Positions 26,186 through 35,009 of a DNA stretch of 50,976 nt are shown here, piece after piece. The notes beneath the pieces were generated by a model. It saw nothing but the letters and a program-made list of their open reading frames with translations. It was not told where the DNA came from and did no database searches. The translations under genes and the position numbers were made by a program. The number at the start of each line of letters is the position of its first letter. Position 1 is the first letter of the stretch. This DNA comes from Candidatus Omnitrophota bacterium (GTDB lineage: Bacteria > Omnitrophota > Gorgyraeia > Zapsychrales > Fredricksoniimonadaceae), in the NCBI GenBank assembly GCA_013285735.1, contig JABDGZ010000010.1, positions 1 to 50,976 of the forward strand. Reading direction: 5' to 3'.

Positions 26186-26214
26186 TTGTACAAAGCAAAT
26201 TTGCTTGTTATAAT
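26186..26214 (+). promoter_or_regulatory. Promoter with palindromic operator before the GPH symporter
   Basis: TTGTAC (26186-26191) and TATAAT (26209-26214) are 17 bp apart. A perfect 14-bp palindrome, AAGCAAATTTGCTT, fills the spacer at 26193-26206, an ideal place for a repressor. The LacI-family protein at 36493-37500 is a candidate ligand-responsive regulator. Confidence 0.7.
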
Positions 26215-26256
26215 CCACAATTTATATTCGTTAAGAATTTAAACATGAGGTAATGA

Positions 26257-27675
26257 ATGGAAGCAGGCATGGAGCATTCGAAACGCCACGTAACAGCCCC
26301 CGAAGACCGCATTCCTGTTTTTCAAAAAGCCACCTATAGTATTGGTGCCCTTGTTAACCAACTTCAAGCAGCTGCCTTGAGCGCGATGGTCCTTGTCTTG
26401 AACCTGGGACTTGGCATGAATCCGGTCTTGGTCGGCCTCGTCGGCACTATTCCCCGTCTACTGGATGCTTTTACAGATCCCCTGATCGGTTATACTTCAG
26501 ATAATACCCGTACCCAATACGGACGCCGTAGGCCTTTTATATTTTTTGGAGCTATTTTTTCAGGGCTTTTATTTGCCTTGATGTTTCAGTTATATAAGGG
26601 CCAAGCCGAACTTTATTATTTTTGGTATTTTTTAATTATCCAATGCCTCTTTGTCGTTGCCTTTGCGTTCTATTCTATCCCATGGATTGCCTTAGGCTTT
26701 GAAATGACCCCTGATTATCACGAGCGGACACGTCTGCAGGGGACAGGTAATTCCATTGCCCAATTTGCCTGGCTGCTTTCTCCGTGGTTATTTACCCTCA
26801 TGTATACGACTAAAGATGTTGTCCATGGGGCGCGTATCCTGGCGATCGTTTTTGGTATTTTTATCGCACTGGGCGGCATACTTCCAGCTATTTTTAACAA
26901 AGAACGCGGCATTAAGCTGCCTAAGCCGGAAAAAAAGCATGTCATCAAAGATTTTCTCAACGGCTGCTCGATCACTTTAAAAAATCGTCCGTTTCTCAAG
27001 CTTTGCGCGGTCACTTTCCTTGTTTTTAACGGATTCATGCTTGCCTCTGCGTTTACCAGCTATGTTATTTTTTTCTATGATTTTGGCGGCGATTACTCAA
27101 AAGGCGGGATCTTGTTGGGCTGGTTTGGCACCGTGACGGCGCTTTCTAATTTCTGTATTATCGCCTTGATCACATGGATTGCAACCAAGATCGGAAAGCG
27201 TAACACTTTTCTGATCACTATTCCTATTTCGATTATTGGTTACGCGCTCAAATGGATCGGGTATAATCCGCATCATCCTTATTTATTACTGATCGCGGCA
27301 CCTTTCATAGCCTTTGGTTTGGGCTCAATCTTCACCTTAGTTAGTTCCATGCTGGCTGATGTTTGTGACGTTGATGAACTTGCAACAGGTACCCGTCGTG
27401 AAGGGACATTCGGAGCCATCTATTGGTGGATGATAAAGCTGGGACAAGCACTGGCATCACTTATTTCTGGTGTACTTCTTAATGCTACTGGTTTTAATGT
27501 GACACTCGGGGCCAATCAAACACCTCATGCCTTATTATATATGAGGCTCTGTGATATCGGTATCCCCATTGTAACCTCCATTATTGCGATGTTTATTATT
27601 GTGACTTTTGATATCACAGAAGACAAGGCCTACGAAATCCGTAAACAGCTGGAAGAAAGAAGAGGGAAGGCCTGA
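26257..27675 (+). CDS. GPH-family sugar:cation symporter (MelB-like)
   Basis: A 12-helix major facilitator of the glycoside-pentoside-hexuronide family, 472 residues. The diagnostic helix-2 region RLLDAFTDPLIGYTSDNTRTQYGRRR (split here by loop residues) holds the acidic pair that binds the coupling cation. A second signature lies near residue 370 (DVDELATGTRREGTFGAIYW). It imports oligosaccharides or glycosides with Na+ or H+. ATG 26257 follows GAGG; ATG 26269 is an alternative. It has its own promoter with an operator-like palindrome. Confidence 0.9.
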   Translation: MEAGMEHSKRHVTAPEDRIPVFQKATYSIGALVNQLQAAALSAMVLVLNLGLGMNPVLVGLVGTIPRLLDAFTDPLIGYTSDNTRTQYGRRRPFIFFGAIFSGLLFALMFQLYKGQAELYYFWYFLIIQCLFVVAFAFYSIPWIALGFEMTPDYHERTRLQGTGNSIAQFAWLLSPWLFTLMYTTKDVVHGARILAIVFGIFIALGGILPAIFNKERGIKLPKPEKKHVIKDFLNGCSITLKNRPFLKLCAVTFLVFNGFMLASAFTSYVIFFYDFGGDYSKGGILLGWFGTVTALSNFCIIALITWIATKIGKRNTFLITIPISIIGYALKWIGYNPHHPYLLLIAAPFIAFGLGSIFTLVSSMLADVCDVDELATGTRREGTFGAIYWWMIKLGQALASLISGVLLNATGFNVTLGANQTPHALLYMRLCDIGIPIVTSIIAMFIIVTFDITEDKAYEIRKQLEERRGKA

Positions 27676-27688
27676 TTTATTTATTTGA

Positions 27689-27775
27689 CCAATCTCCTTA
27701 GATGTGTTAAATTTTTCTCTTATGTATTTATAGTATTTTAAAGAAAAATTAATATATTCTTAATGCGGAGATTGG
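27689..27775 (+). promoter_or_regulatory. Nested inverted repeats covering the binding-protein RBS
   Basis: CCAATCTCC (27689-27697) is exactly complementary to GGAGATTGG (27767-27775), which includes the Shine-Dalgarno GGAGA directly before the ATG at 27776. Inside, AATTTTTCT (27710-27718) pairs with AGAAAAATT (27742-27750). A read-through transcript could fold and hide the ribosome site. A weak promoter (TTGACC 27685-27690, TAAATT 27708-27713) overlaps the left arm. Confidence 0.5.
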
Positions 27776-29062
27776 ATGCGCAAATTTTTGACGCTGTGTT
27801 CTTGCCTCATCTTTCTTGCTCTTGCCGGATGTTCCCAGCCTCCTGAGCCAAGCAATAAACTCCTCCTCTGGCACTGGATGACCGATCGTAACGACACCTT
27901 TCAAAAATTCGCCCAAGAATACCAAAAAGAAACCGGAAAAGAAGTCACCATTCAGTTGTTCGCTCCATCAGATTCGTACTCCCAAAAAATTATTGCCGCA
28001 GCTCAAGCCAACGTACTGCCGGATATTTATGGTATTCTTGATAAAAAATCCATTGTGGCTGATTTTATCAAAGCAGATTTAGTCGCTGATTTGACCAAGG
28101 ACATGGAAGCTGATGGAGGCAAGTGGGAAAATAGTTTATTCGATAAAGCCTTGGCAGACAGGCGTTTTGATGCCGGGAATACTTATGGGGTGGCGCCAGG
28201 AATATATGGCGTTCCCATCGATGTTACCAATGAGCAGATTTTGTATAATAAAAAACTTCTTGCCAAGGCTGGCATCAAAGCTCCGCCTCAGACCTTTGAC
28301 GAATTTGTCAAGGACGCCCAGGCTCTCAAGCGTGTGGGGATTACACCCTTTGTTTCTGGTTGGGGCGAATTGTGGCTGCTGGATTGTTTTGCTTCTAATT
28401 ATGCTTTTAATATTATGGGAGAAGAGAAGATTTTTGATACCTACCGTGGCAAGGTCAAATATACAGATCCTGATTGGATTAAAGTTTTTAGCATATTTGC
28501 CGAACTACGCGATAAAGGTGTTCTGATGGATGGCATTGTGACCAAGGGCAATAAATACGCTGAGCAAGATTTTGCGCTTGAGCGTGCAGCATTTACTTTT
28601 AACGGTTCCTGGTGCGTTAATGTTTACCATGACATGAATCCTGATTTGGATTATGCCGTTATACCACCGCCACCTATAAGCACGGCGTATCCATTGAAAA
28701 TTTGGGGATCTGCCGGGTCTACCTTTGTGGTGAATGCTAGTTCACCTAATAAGAATAGTGCCATTGCTTTTTTAAAATGGTTGACCGCCAAAGAACAACA
28801 GGTGGCGTTGGCCCGTGAGACCAATAATTTACCTTCCAATAAAGAAGCGCTCGCCGGTGTTTCTCCCATTTTGGAAGAATTTGCCAAGGGCATGGATCAA
28901 TCGACACATCCGAATATATGGCCGTTGAATGAAGACCCTTCCGTCAGCGAAGCATTTGACAAGGGGATCCAGGATATTATTATCGGTGAGAAAACGCCAG
29001 AGCAGGTGGCCGAAGAAGTACAGAAAGCCAAAGATCTCCAGATGGCTAAAGGTAATCATTAA
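27776..29062 (+). CDS. Sugar ABC transporter substrate-binding lipoprotein
   Basis: An extracytoplasmic family 1 solute-binding protein of 428 residues. The lipobox LAGC with acylated Cys19 ends a short signal peptide, so it is membrane-tethered. Landmarks include LLLWHWMTDRND near the mature start, AAAQANVLPDIYG, YGVPIDVTNEQILYNKKLL and a late KNSAIAFLKWLTAKEQQ. These proteins bind mono- or oligosaccharides and hand them to MalF/MalG-type permeases, which follow immediately. The substrate is unknown. Confidence 0.92.
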   Translation: MRKFLTLCSCLIFLALAGCSQPPEPSNKLLLWHWMTDRNDTFQKFAQEYQKETGKEVTIQLFAPSDSYSQKIIAAAQANVLPDIYGILDKKSIVADFIKADLVADLTKDMEADGGKWENSLFDKALADRRFDAGNTYGVAPGIYGVPIDVTNEQILYNKKLLAKAGIKAPPQTFDEFVKDAQALKRVGITPFVSGWGELWLLDCFASNYAFNIMGEEKIFDTYRGKVKYTDPDWIKVFSIFAELRDKGVLMDGIVTKGNKYAEQDFALERAAFTFNGSWCVNVYHDMNPDLDYAVIPPPPISTAYPLKIWGSAGSTFVVNASSPNKNSAIAFLKWLTAKEQQVALARETNNLPSNKEALAGVSPILEEFAKGMDQSTHPNIWPLNEDPSVSEAFDKGIQDIIIGEKTPEQVAEEVQKAKDLQMAKGNH

Positions 29063-29063
29063 G

Positions 29064-29978
29064 ATGAATAAAAAGTTTAAAGCGGCGGCCATATTCAAGG
29101 ATAATTTACAGAATTTCCTTTTTGTCCTGCCTGCTTTTGCTATTTTTTGCATTTTTTATATTTATCCTTTTTACAAAATGATCCACCTGTCTTTTTATGA
29201 TTGGCGGGGGATAGGTCCGATGCATTTTATTGGCCTGTCGAATTATAAAGAATTGATGGGAGACAGTCTCTGGTGGGATTCAATTTGGCATGCAGGGTAT
29301 ATCACGCTCATCGCCTTAACATTTCAGAATGCATTGGCTTTTGCCCTGGCCCTGGCCTGTGACCGGGAAATACGGATGAAACGTTTTTACCGTGTGATTT
29401 TTTTTATTCCGCCGGTACTTTCTGAAGTGGTGGTTGGTCTTATCTGGAATTGGATTTTGAACCCCGAAACACAAAACGGCTCGTACATTGGACTTTTAAA
29501 TCATTTTTTATTTACTTCCGGCTTGCCCCAAATGGTGCATGATTGGCTGGGAGATCCTAAAACAGCCCTGACAACCATTGCCATTGTGCATAGCTGGAAA
29601 GGTTTTGGTTGGGGGTTTATCATGTTTCTGGCGGGATTACAGACGATTGATAAACAGCTTTATGAAGCCGCCCGTGTCGACGGTGCAGGGACGTGGAAAA
29701 CATTCATGAATGTGACCATCCCCATGATGCTGCCGGTTATTTTAGTGGTGATGATCTTGACGATTTTAGGGTCCATGCAAGTGTTCGTTTTGATCATCGC
29801 CATGGTCAATGAAGGCTTGGTTAATTATACGGATGTGCCGGTGACCCGTATTTTTTCAGCCATGCAGAGTACTGACCGCTTTGGTTATGCCTGTGCCGAG
29901 GCAGTTATTTTTGGGTTGATCTTGGTCGGCATATCTTTTATTACAAAAAGATTATCAGATAAGGCAAAACAGGTATGA
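29064..29978 (+). CDS. Sugar ABC transporter permease, MalF/UgpA type
   Basis: A 304-residue inner-membrane permease with six helices. The EAA loop YEAARVDGAGTWKTFMNVTIP near residue 205 contacts the ATPase. The ATG at 29064 lies one base after the upstream stop; longer in-frame starts would run into the binding-protein gene. The FFIPPVLSEVVVGLIW segment is typical of the first permease. It overlaps the second permease gene by four bases. Confidence 0.92.
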   Translation: MNKKFKAAAIFKDNLQNFLFVLPAFAIFCIFYIYPFYKMIHLSFYDWRGIGPMHFIGLSNYKELMGDSLWWDSIWHAGYITLIALTFQNALAFALALACDREIRMKRFYRVIFFIPPVLSEVVVGLIWNWILNPETQNGSYIGLLNHFLFTSGLPQMVHDWLGDPKTALTTIAIVHSWKGFGWGFIMFLAGLQTIDKQLYEAARVDGAGTWKTFMNVTIPMMLPVILVVMILTILGSMQVFVLIIAMVNEGLVNYTDVPVTRIFSAMQSTDRFGYACAEAVIFGLILVGISFITKRLSDKAKQV

Positions 29979-30820
29979 GGACTAACAAGTATGTTTTGTG
30001 GGGCATGACCAAATCAACGCTCATCCATGTTTTTTTGATGAGTGTGGCCATGACCTGTTTGTTTCCCATATTCTGGATGATACGGTGCGCTTTTATGACC
30101 AATGATACGGTTTTCGTCGACAAAGCGCTGATCCCGCATCATTTGAATTTTGGTAATTTTGCCACGGCCTGGACTCAAGGTAATTTTGCTGTTTATTTTT
30201 TAAACAGCGTTATCTATACCGTCTGTGTCGTCGGAGGGATTGTGCTGATTTCATCCTTGGCAGCGTATTCTTTTTCGCGTTTAAAATTTCCGGGTAAAAA
30301 TATCATTTTTTATCTGTTTGTGGCGGCCATGATGATCCCCTTACCAGGGTCCTTCGTGGCCTTGTTCGTCCTGATGACCAAGCTGCATTTGGTGAACACT
30401 CGTTTTGGTTATATCCTGTGCATGATTAATGTAGGGCTTTCCATGAGCATCTTATTGTTTAAGACTTTTTTTGATAAAATGCCCCCAGAGCTGGAAGATG
30501 CTGCCCGTATCGACGGCTGCACCAAGCTTGGCATCTGGTGGAATATGGCCATGCCATTTGCGCGTCCAGCGATCGCGGTCATTGTGATTTTTAATTCACT
30601 TAACGTATGGAATGAATATATCCTGGCCACCTTGCTTTTGGAGGACAGTAAATTGATGCCTTTACAGCGGGGGCTCGTGGTTTTTCAGGGCGCCAACAGT
30701 ACTGATTATCCTGTTCTGATGGCGGGTCTGACAATGGCAGCAATACCTATTATTGTGGTATACTTGGCCATGCAAAAACATATTGTCAAAGGCCTTTCTT
30801 CCGGAGAGGTGTTGGGATGA
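29975..30820 (+). CDS. Sugar ABC transporter permease, MalG/UgpE type
   Basis: A 281-residue permease with six helices. The EAA motif LEDAARIDGCTKLGIWWNMAMP is near residue 175, and the C-terminus has the LSSGEVLG ending common in this family. It overlaps both neighbours by four bases (ATGA), so the operon is translationally coupled. No ATP-binding subunit gene is present; a shared MsmK/UgpC-type ATPase elsewhere is the usual solution. Confidence 0.92.
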   Translation: MRTNKYVLWGMTKSTLIHVFLMSVAMTCLFPIFWMIRCAFMTNDTVFVDKALIPHHLNFGNFATAWTQGNFAVYFLNSVIYTVCVVGGIVLISSLAAYSFSRLKFPGKNIIFYLFVAAMMIPLPGSFVALFVLMTKLHLVNTRFGYILCMINVGLSMSILLFKTFFDKMPPELEDAARIDGCTKLGIWWNMAMPFARPAIAVIVIFNSLNVWNEYILATLLLEDSKLMPLQRGLVVFQGANSTDYPVLMAGLTMAAIPIIVVYLAMQKHIVKGLSSGEVLG

Positions 30821-33138
30821 TAGCGTATCTTGTCGTAGCGGTCTTTTTATTTTGGGGGGTACCGTGCGCACAGGCACAGAATTCTCCTGCGAGTGTTGTA
30901 GGCGCTGTACAACCAATCCGTGATTCTTCTGAAATTGTGCGTTTAGCATGGGCAGCTTCTAAGGATGAAGATCTGAAAACCCTTGCGAGCCTTGTTGATG
31001 AAATGATTAATTCCTATGGGGATAAAGCCAAGGTCTTAGCTTCCAAGTTAAGTAATTTTCCTGCCCGTGATAAAATCAGTGAATACACGATAATGTCTAA
31101 TGTCGCAACTGTTTTGTTTATCAAGGCTGAGGCATTGATGCATCAAGGAAAAAATGATGAAGCAAAAACACAATTTAAAAATATTATTACCCAATATCCC
31201 TGGGCCCAGTGTTTTGATCCCAGCCGTGGTGCTTATTGGTCGGTCGCTGAAAAATCCCAGGATAGTATTGATGTGATGGAAGGCAAGTCGCCGCTAACAG
31301 CGGCTCCTGTAAAGAAAGCTCCTAAAACTATTCCGGTGTTGAAATTTCCCGGTACAGATGGAGTTGTTGATTGGACTAAATATGGCCAATTCCTTAACGT
31401 AGGTACCAAGGACTATCATTATCAGATCACAGATTATCCGGGTTTGGTGGCAGCGTTGGGAGAAGGCATCTACCCTAATATATCGGATATTTACAGGGAC
31501 CCAGGGTATAAAAAAGCTTTAAGAGCAGGGCGACTGGTGGGTTCTCAATGGGATTTTGTGAACACCACTGATTTGCAAGCTGCTTTTTATAAATGGGTCA
31601 CAGCGCCTGAATCCTGGGGGGTGCGGTTATTTTATATTGGTGTTATTTTTGAAAAAGCCAATATGCTGCCGCAAGCGATCAGGGCCTATGATGCTATTAT
31701 TGTGAATTACCCGTCGACGATCGCGTGGACATATTGGCAGACCCCGTGGTATCCGGCCAAGGCCGCGGTGGCCAAGATCCAATATTTGATCCGTTTGCAT
31801 CCTGAACTACATATCGAGTTTAAAGGAGCCAAGGTACGCATTATTAATGCGGATGATCCGCATAATTTTTACGCCGTCACCAAGCCCGGCAATCTTCGCC
31901 AATTAAGCTTATTGGAAATTGCCAAAGAGGATTTAAGATTTAAGCCTAAAATGATGCCACTGGGGAATCCGGTTTTTTATTCGGGCCAAGGACAGGTGCG
32001 ATTTGTCAAATATTCGAGCGGCCACTGGCAATTATTGGTAGACAATAAACCTTTTTTTATTAAAGGAATAAGTTATATGCCGACCAAGGTTGGCCAATCT
32101 CCGGATGACGGGACCATGGTGGATTGGATGCGGGAAGATGATAATCATGATGGCAATATTTCAGCACCCTATGAGTCATGGGTGGATAAATACGGGGATA
32201 ATAAACGTCACCCTGACGAGAAAACAGTAGGTGATTTTGCCTTGATGAAGGATATGGGAGTTAATACATTGCGTATTTATTACCAGACCTATATGAAGGC
32301 TGATAAGCCGTTTTTGGAAAAGATGTACCAGGGGTATGGTTTTAAGGTGGCGATGAGTAATTTTTTAGGCAAATACGCGATCGGTTCCGGAGCTACCTGG
32401 ACACAGGGTACGGATTACGAAAATCCCGTGCACCAGAAAAATATGATGAATTATGTACGGCAGATGGTCATGGAGTTCAAGGATGAGCCGTATATCCTCA
32501 TGTGGATATTAGGGAATGAAAATAATTATGGTGTTGCTTCCAATGCGGATAAAAAACCAGAGGCTTATTTTAAATTTGTTAATGAAGTAGCGAAAATGAT
32601 CAAATCGATTGACCCCAATCATCCGGTGGCCATCTGTAATGGAGATACGTTATTTGTGGATAAATTTGGGAAATACGCTCCTGATGTGGATGCGTATGGA
32701 GCTAATGTTTACCATGGGAATTACGGTTTTGATTCTTTTTGGGATGAGGTTGCTGAATATTCGGGTAAGCCGGCTTTTATTACAGAGTACGGTGCTCCGG
32801 CTTATGGGGGCATGAGCATGGATTATGAACAGGCCCAGCAGGCCCAGGCTGATTATCATAAAGGTAATTGGCTGGATATTCTTTATAACAGCGCCGGTTA
32901 TGCCGATGGTGCAGGAAACTCCGTCGGTGGTATGGCTTTTGAGTGGCTTGATGAATGGTGGAAGGATTATTCACCTGCTGTTCATGATATCAAGGCGGAT
33001 GATGTGGGTCCTTTCCCTGGAGGATATTATTTTGAAGAGTGGTTTGGTATCATGGGCCAGGGAGATGGCTCCCAAAGCCCGTTCTTGCGCGAACCTAGGA
33101 AAGTGTATTATACTTATAAGGAACTTTGGAAGACTTAA
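30817..33138 (+). CDS. Secreted clan-A glycoside hydrolase with N-terminal helical repeat domains
   Basis: A signal peptide (residues 1-20, cleavage after AQA) exports this 773-residue protein. Residues 38-150 and 245-325 form helical TPR-like modules; the first is clearly related to the duplicated domain of the next gene's product. From about 405 a (beta/alpha)8 barrel of the GH2/GH5 type begins (DNKPFFIKGISYMP). The acid/base is probably Glu568 (WILGNEN) and the nucleophile Glu657 (ITEYGAPAYGG). DDNHDGNI at 441-448 resembles an EF-hand calcium loop. It is the last gene of the ABC operon and probably releases the sugar that the transporter imports. Exact specificity is unknown. Confidence 0.8.
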   Translation: MIAYLVVAVFLFWGVPCAQAQNSPASVVGAVQPIRDSSEIVRLAWAASKDEDLKTLASLVDEMINSYGDKAKVLASKLSNFPARDKISEYTIMSNVATVLFIKAEALMHQGKNDEAKTQFKNIITQYPWAQCFDPSRGAYWSVAEKSQDSIDVMEGKSPLTAAPVKKAPKTIPVLKFPGTDGVVDWTKYGQFLNVGTKDYHYQITDYPGLVAALGEGIYPNISDIYRDPGYKKALRAGRLVGSQWDFVNTTDLQAAFYKWVTAPESWGVRLFYIGVIFEKANMLPQAIRAYDAIIVNYPSTIAWTYWQTPWYPAKAAVAKIQYLIRLHPELHIEFKGAKVRIINADDPHNFYAVTKPGNLRQLSLLEIAKEDLRFKPKMMPLGNPVFYSGQGQVRFVKYSSGHWQLLVDNKPFFIKGISYMPTKVGQSPDDGTMVDWMREDDNHDGNISAPYESWVDKYGDNKRHPDEKTVGDFALMKDMGVNTLRIYYQTYMKADKPFLEKMYQGYGFKVAMSNFLGKYAIGSGATWTQGTDYENPVHQKNMMNYVRQMVMEFKDEPYILMWILGNENNYGVASNADKKPEAYFKFVNEVAKMIKSIDPNHPVAICNGDTLFVDKFGKYAPDVDAYGANVYHGNYGFDSFWDEVAEYSGKPAFITEYGAPAYGGMSMDYEQAQQAQADYHKGNWLDILYNSAGYADGAGNSVGGMAFEWLDEWWKDYSPAVHDIKADDVGPFPGGYYFEEWFGIMGQGDGSQSPFLREPRKVYYTYKELWKT

Positions 33139-33165
33139 AATGAGGTAGGGGGGAGCCCCGTATAC

Positions 33166-33195
33166 TTGCACAAACATAGTAAAATGTTGTATACT
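33166..33195 (+). promoter_or_regulatory. Candidate promoter of the WFWKP-repeat protein gene
   Basis: TTGCAC (33166-33171) and TATACT (33190-33195) are 18 bp apart. The octamer GTATACTT occurs twice, 29 bp apart (33160 and 33189). A small hairpin, CTCCCC/GGGGA (33213-33229), lies in the leader before a strong GAGGAGGAG ribosome site. Confidence 0.6.
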
Positions 33196-33249
33196 TACTA
33201 CGAACGTAAGGTCTCCCCATTGACGGGGACGTAACTGAGGAGGAGTGGA

Positions 33250-34224
33250 ATGAAAAAATGGTTAGGTGTATTATTTGTTGCAACAATTGGTCTTTGTGCG
33301 GGGAATGTTTTCGCTGATGACCAGGCCGCTGTCAGTGCCGCTAAAATGGCTGCGGAGTCTCAACCAGTTCCAGTCCCTCAGGGGGATGTGGACCCGGCAG
33401 CTGCAGATGTGTCCGCGCCAACGATGGCGGTTAAAGCGCCGATCAATTTCGGTGATTACCGTTCATCAACGTTGACCACTAAGGCATGGGCAGCATTGGC
33501 TCAAAATGATATTGAGTCAGTGTTAGCTTACACGAATAAATGCATCTCGTTGTATGCTGCACAGGCCAGCAAGATGCAGGCCAGTTTGAAAGATTATGCC
33601 ACCGGCACCAATGATGAAATATTCAAATATTGGGCACTTAATGATGTAGCCACCAGCTACTACATTCAAGGAGAGGCGTATCGTGCTGCTAACATGAAGG
33701 ATGAAGCTAAAGAAGCGTACAACAAATTGATTAAGGATTATTCTTTTGGTCAGACTTGGGATGTTAAGGGTTGGTTTTGGAAACCAGCGGCAGCTGCTCA
33801 AGAAAAGTTGGATATGATTGCAGCCGGGGTCAGTTATGACTTTGGTGATTATTCATCCAGCCAATTAGTACAGAAGGCATGGGCTGCATTGGCAGCCAAT
33901 GATCTTAAAGCTGTAGAAGCTTATGCTAACAAGACAGTAGACTTGTACGCAGGTAAAGCAAAAGACATGCAGGCATCATTGAAAGAATATGCATGGGAAT
34001 CCAAAGAAAAGACCATGAGTTATTGGGCGCTCAATGATGTTGGTACGGCCTTGTTTATTTTAGGAGAGGCTTATCAAAATGCTGGCAAAAAGGATGATGC
34101 GTCCAAGGCATACAAGCGGGTTATTAATGAATTCTTTTATGCACAATGTTGGGATCCGGGTGGTTGGTTCTGGAAACCTTCCGAGGCTGCTCAGCAAAAA
34201 TTAGGCGAAATGGATAACGTATAG
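33250..34224 (+). CDS. Secreted protein with two tandem WFWKP-type helical domains
   Basis: I do not recognise a named family. A signal peptide (residues 1-22, cleavage at VFA-DD) and an Ala/Pro/Val-rich linker precede two copies of a ~120-residue domain (67-190 and 198-321) with a 131-residue period. Each copy starts FGDY..SS, runs through KAWAALA..D and YWALNDV and a TPR-like GEAY segment, and ends WDxxGWFWKP followed by AAQxKL. A third relative is in the N-terminus of the upstream glycosidase. A strong promoter, very strong RBS and a 17-bp terminator suggest an abundant, monocistronic secreted or periplasmic protein. A glycan-binding or scaffold role is inferred from context only. Confidence 0.75.
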   Translation: MKKWLGVLFVATIGLCAGNVFADDQAAVSAAKMAAESQPVPVPQGDVDPAAADVSAPTMAVKAPINFGDYRSSTLTTKAWAALAQNDIESVLAYTNKCISLYAAQASKMQASLKDYATGTNDEIFKYWALNDVATSYYIQGEAYRAANMKDEAKEAYNKLIKDYSFGQTWDVKGWFWKPAAAAQEKLDMIAAGVSYDFGDYSSSQLVQKAWAALAANDLKAVEAYANKTVDLYAGKAKDMQASLKEYAWESKEKTMSYWALNDVGTALFILGEAYQNAGKKDDASKAYKRVINEFFYAQCWDPGGWFWKPSEAAQQKLGEMDNV

Positions 34225-34227
34225 TGT

Positions 34228-34285
34228 AAAATAATAACAGGCACTATTTTCTTTTAGAGAAACTGGTGCCTGTTATTATTTTTTT
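34228..34285 (+). terminator. Strong Rho-independent terminator
   Basis: A perfect 17-bp stem (34228-34244 with 34266-34282, core ACAGGCAC/GTGCCTGT) closes a 21-base loop and ends in a T-run. It lies three bases after the stop of the WFWKP-repeat gene. The symmetrical A/T flanks could let it work from both strands. Confidence 0.92.
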
Positions 34286-34319
34286 AGTGTGTCCCCCTCG
34301 ATATACATTCAGAAAGAAT

Positions 34320-34985
34320 ATGATGAAAAAAGGTTTCATGGCTTTGATAGTGTCCAGCTTCGTTGCACTGCTATTTTTATTTAATCCCTGCGTTGTTCAT
34401 GCCCAATCTGCCTCGCCGGCAGGCGGAGACAGTGACATTCCCGGCGAGGACCAGCCTAAACCTTTTAAGCCGTTCATTGTTTATCAAGACAAAGGTTCCG
34501 TCAATCGTTTTGTCTCTTCCGGGTATATGCCCACGGGTGAGTGTATTAAAATGGAAGACGCCTGGACCGATCAATGTGAAGAAGGTAAAAGTTGTATTAA
34601 AGTCACGTATGATATTCCTTGTTCCCTTAAAAGCCGGCATTGGGCGGGTGTTTACTGGCTCAATCCTGCGGACAATTGGGGTGATCGCAAGGGCGGCTAT
34701 AATTTAACAGGTGCTAAAAAATTAATTTTTTGGGCCCGTGGTGAAAATGGCGGTGAGAAAATTGCTGAATTCAGGATAGGCGGTGTCGGCCAAGGCCGGG
34801 ATTATCCGGATTCTGATACAGCGTCGATTGGGCCGGTGATTTTATCCAAGCAATGGAAAGAATATGAAATTGATTTACGAGACAAAGACCTGACCTATAT
34901 CAGCGGAGGCTTTGCATGGATTGCCAATGTTGATGATAATCCTTCCTCATGCACGTTTTATCTTGATAATATCCGATACGAATAA
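34320..34985 (+). CDS. Secreted beta-sandwich (carbohydrate-binding-like) protein
   Basis: The ATG at 34320 (or 34323) gives a clean signal peptide with cleavage after VHA-Q; an upstream in-frame ATG falls in the terminator and is rejected. The mature ~195 residues look like a jelly-roll module: alternating strands, many Trp and Gly, HWAGVYWLNPADNWGDRKGGYNL, KKLIFWARGENGGEKIAEFRIGG, QWKEYEIDLRDKDL and a closing CTFYLDNIRYE. This layout is common in carbohydrate-binding modules and related secreted domains. No catalytic motif is visible. Location supports glycan binding, but a specific CBM family cannot be named. Confidence 0.7.
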   Translation: MMKKGFMALIVSSFVALLFLFNPCVVHAQSASPAGGDSDIPGEDQPKPFKPFIVYQDKGSVNRFVSSGYMPTGECIKMEDAWTDQCEEGKSCIKVTYDIPCSLKSRHWAGVYWLNPADNWGDRKGGYNLTGAKKLIFWARGENGGEKIAEFRIGGVGQGRDYPDSDTASIGPVILSKQWKEYEIDLRDKDLTYISGGFAWIANVDDNPSSCTFYLDNIRYE

Positions 34986-35009
34986 GAAATAAAATTCTTT
35001 CAAATTTTC

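Noticed and set aside
28929-29063. Longer start for the first ABC permease
   Set aside because: It would overlap the binding-protein gene by more than 130 bases; ATG 29064 gives the normal N-terminus.
34266-34319. Upstream in-frame start for the secreted beta-sandwich protein
   Set aside because: The ATG at 34266 lies in the terminator stem and would bury the signal peptide; ATG 34320 fits better.
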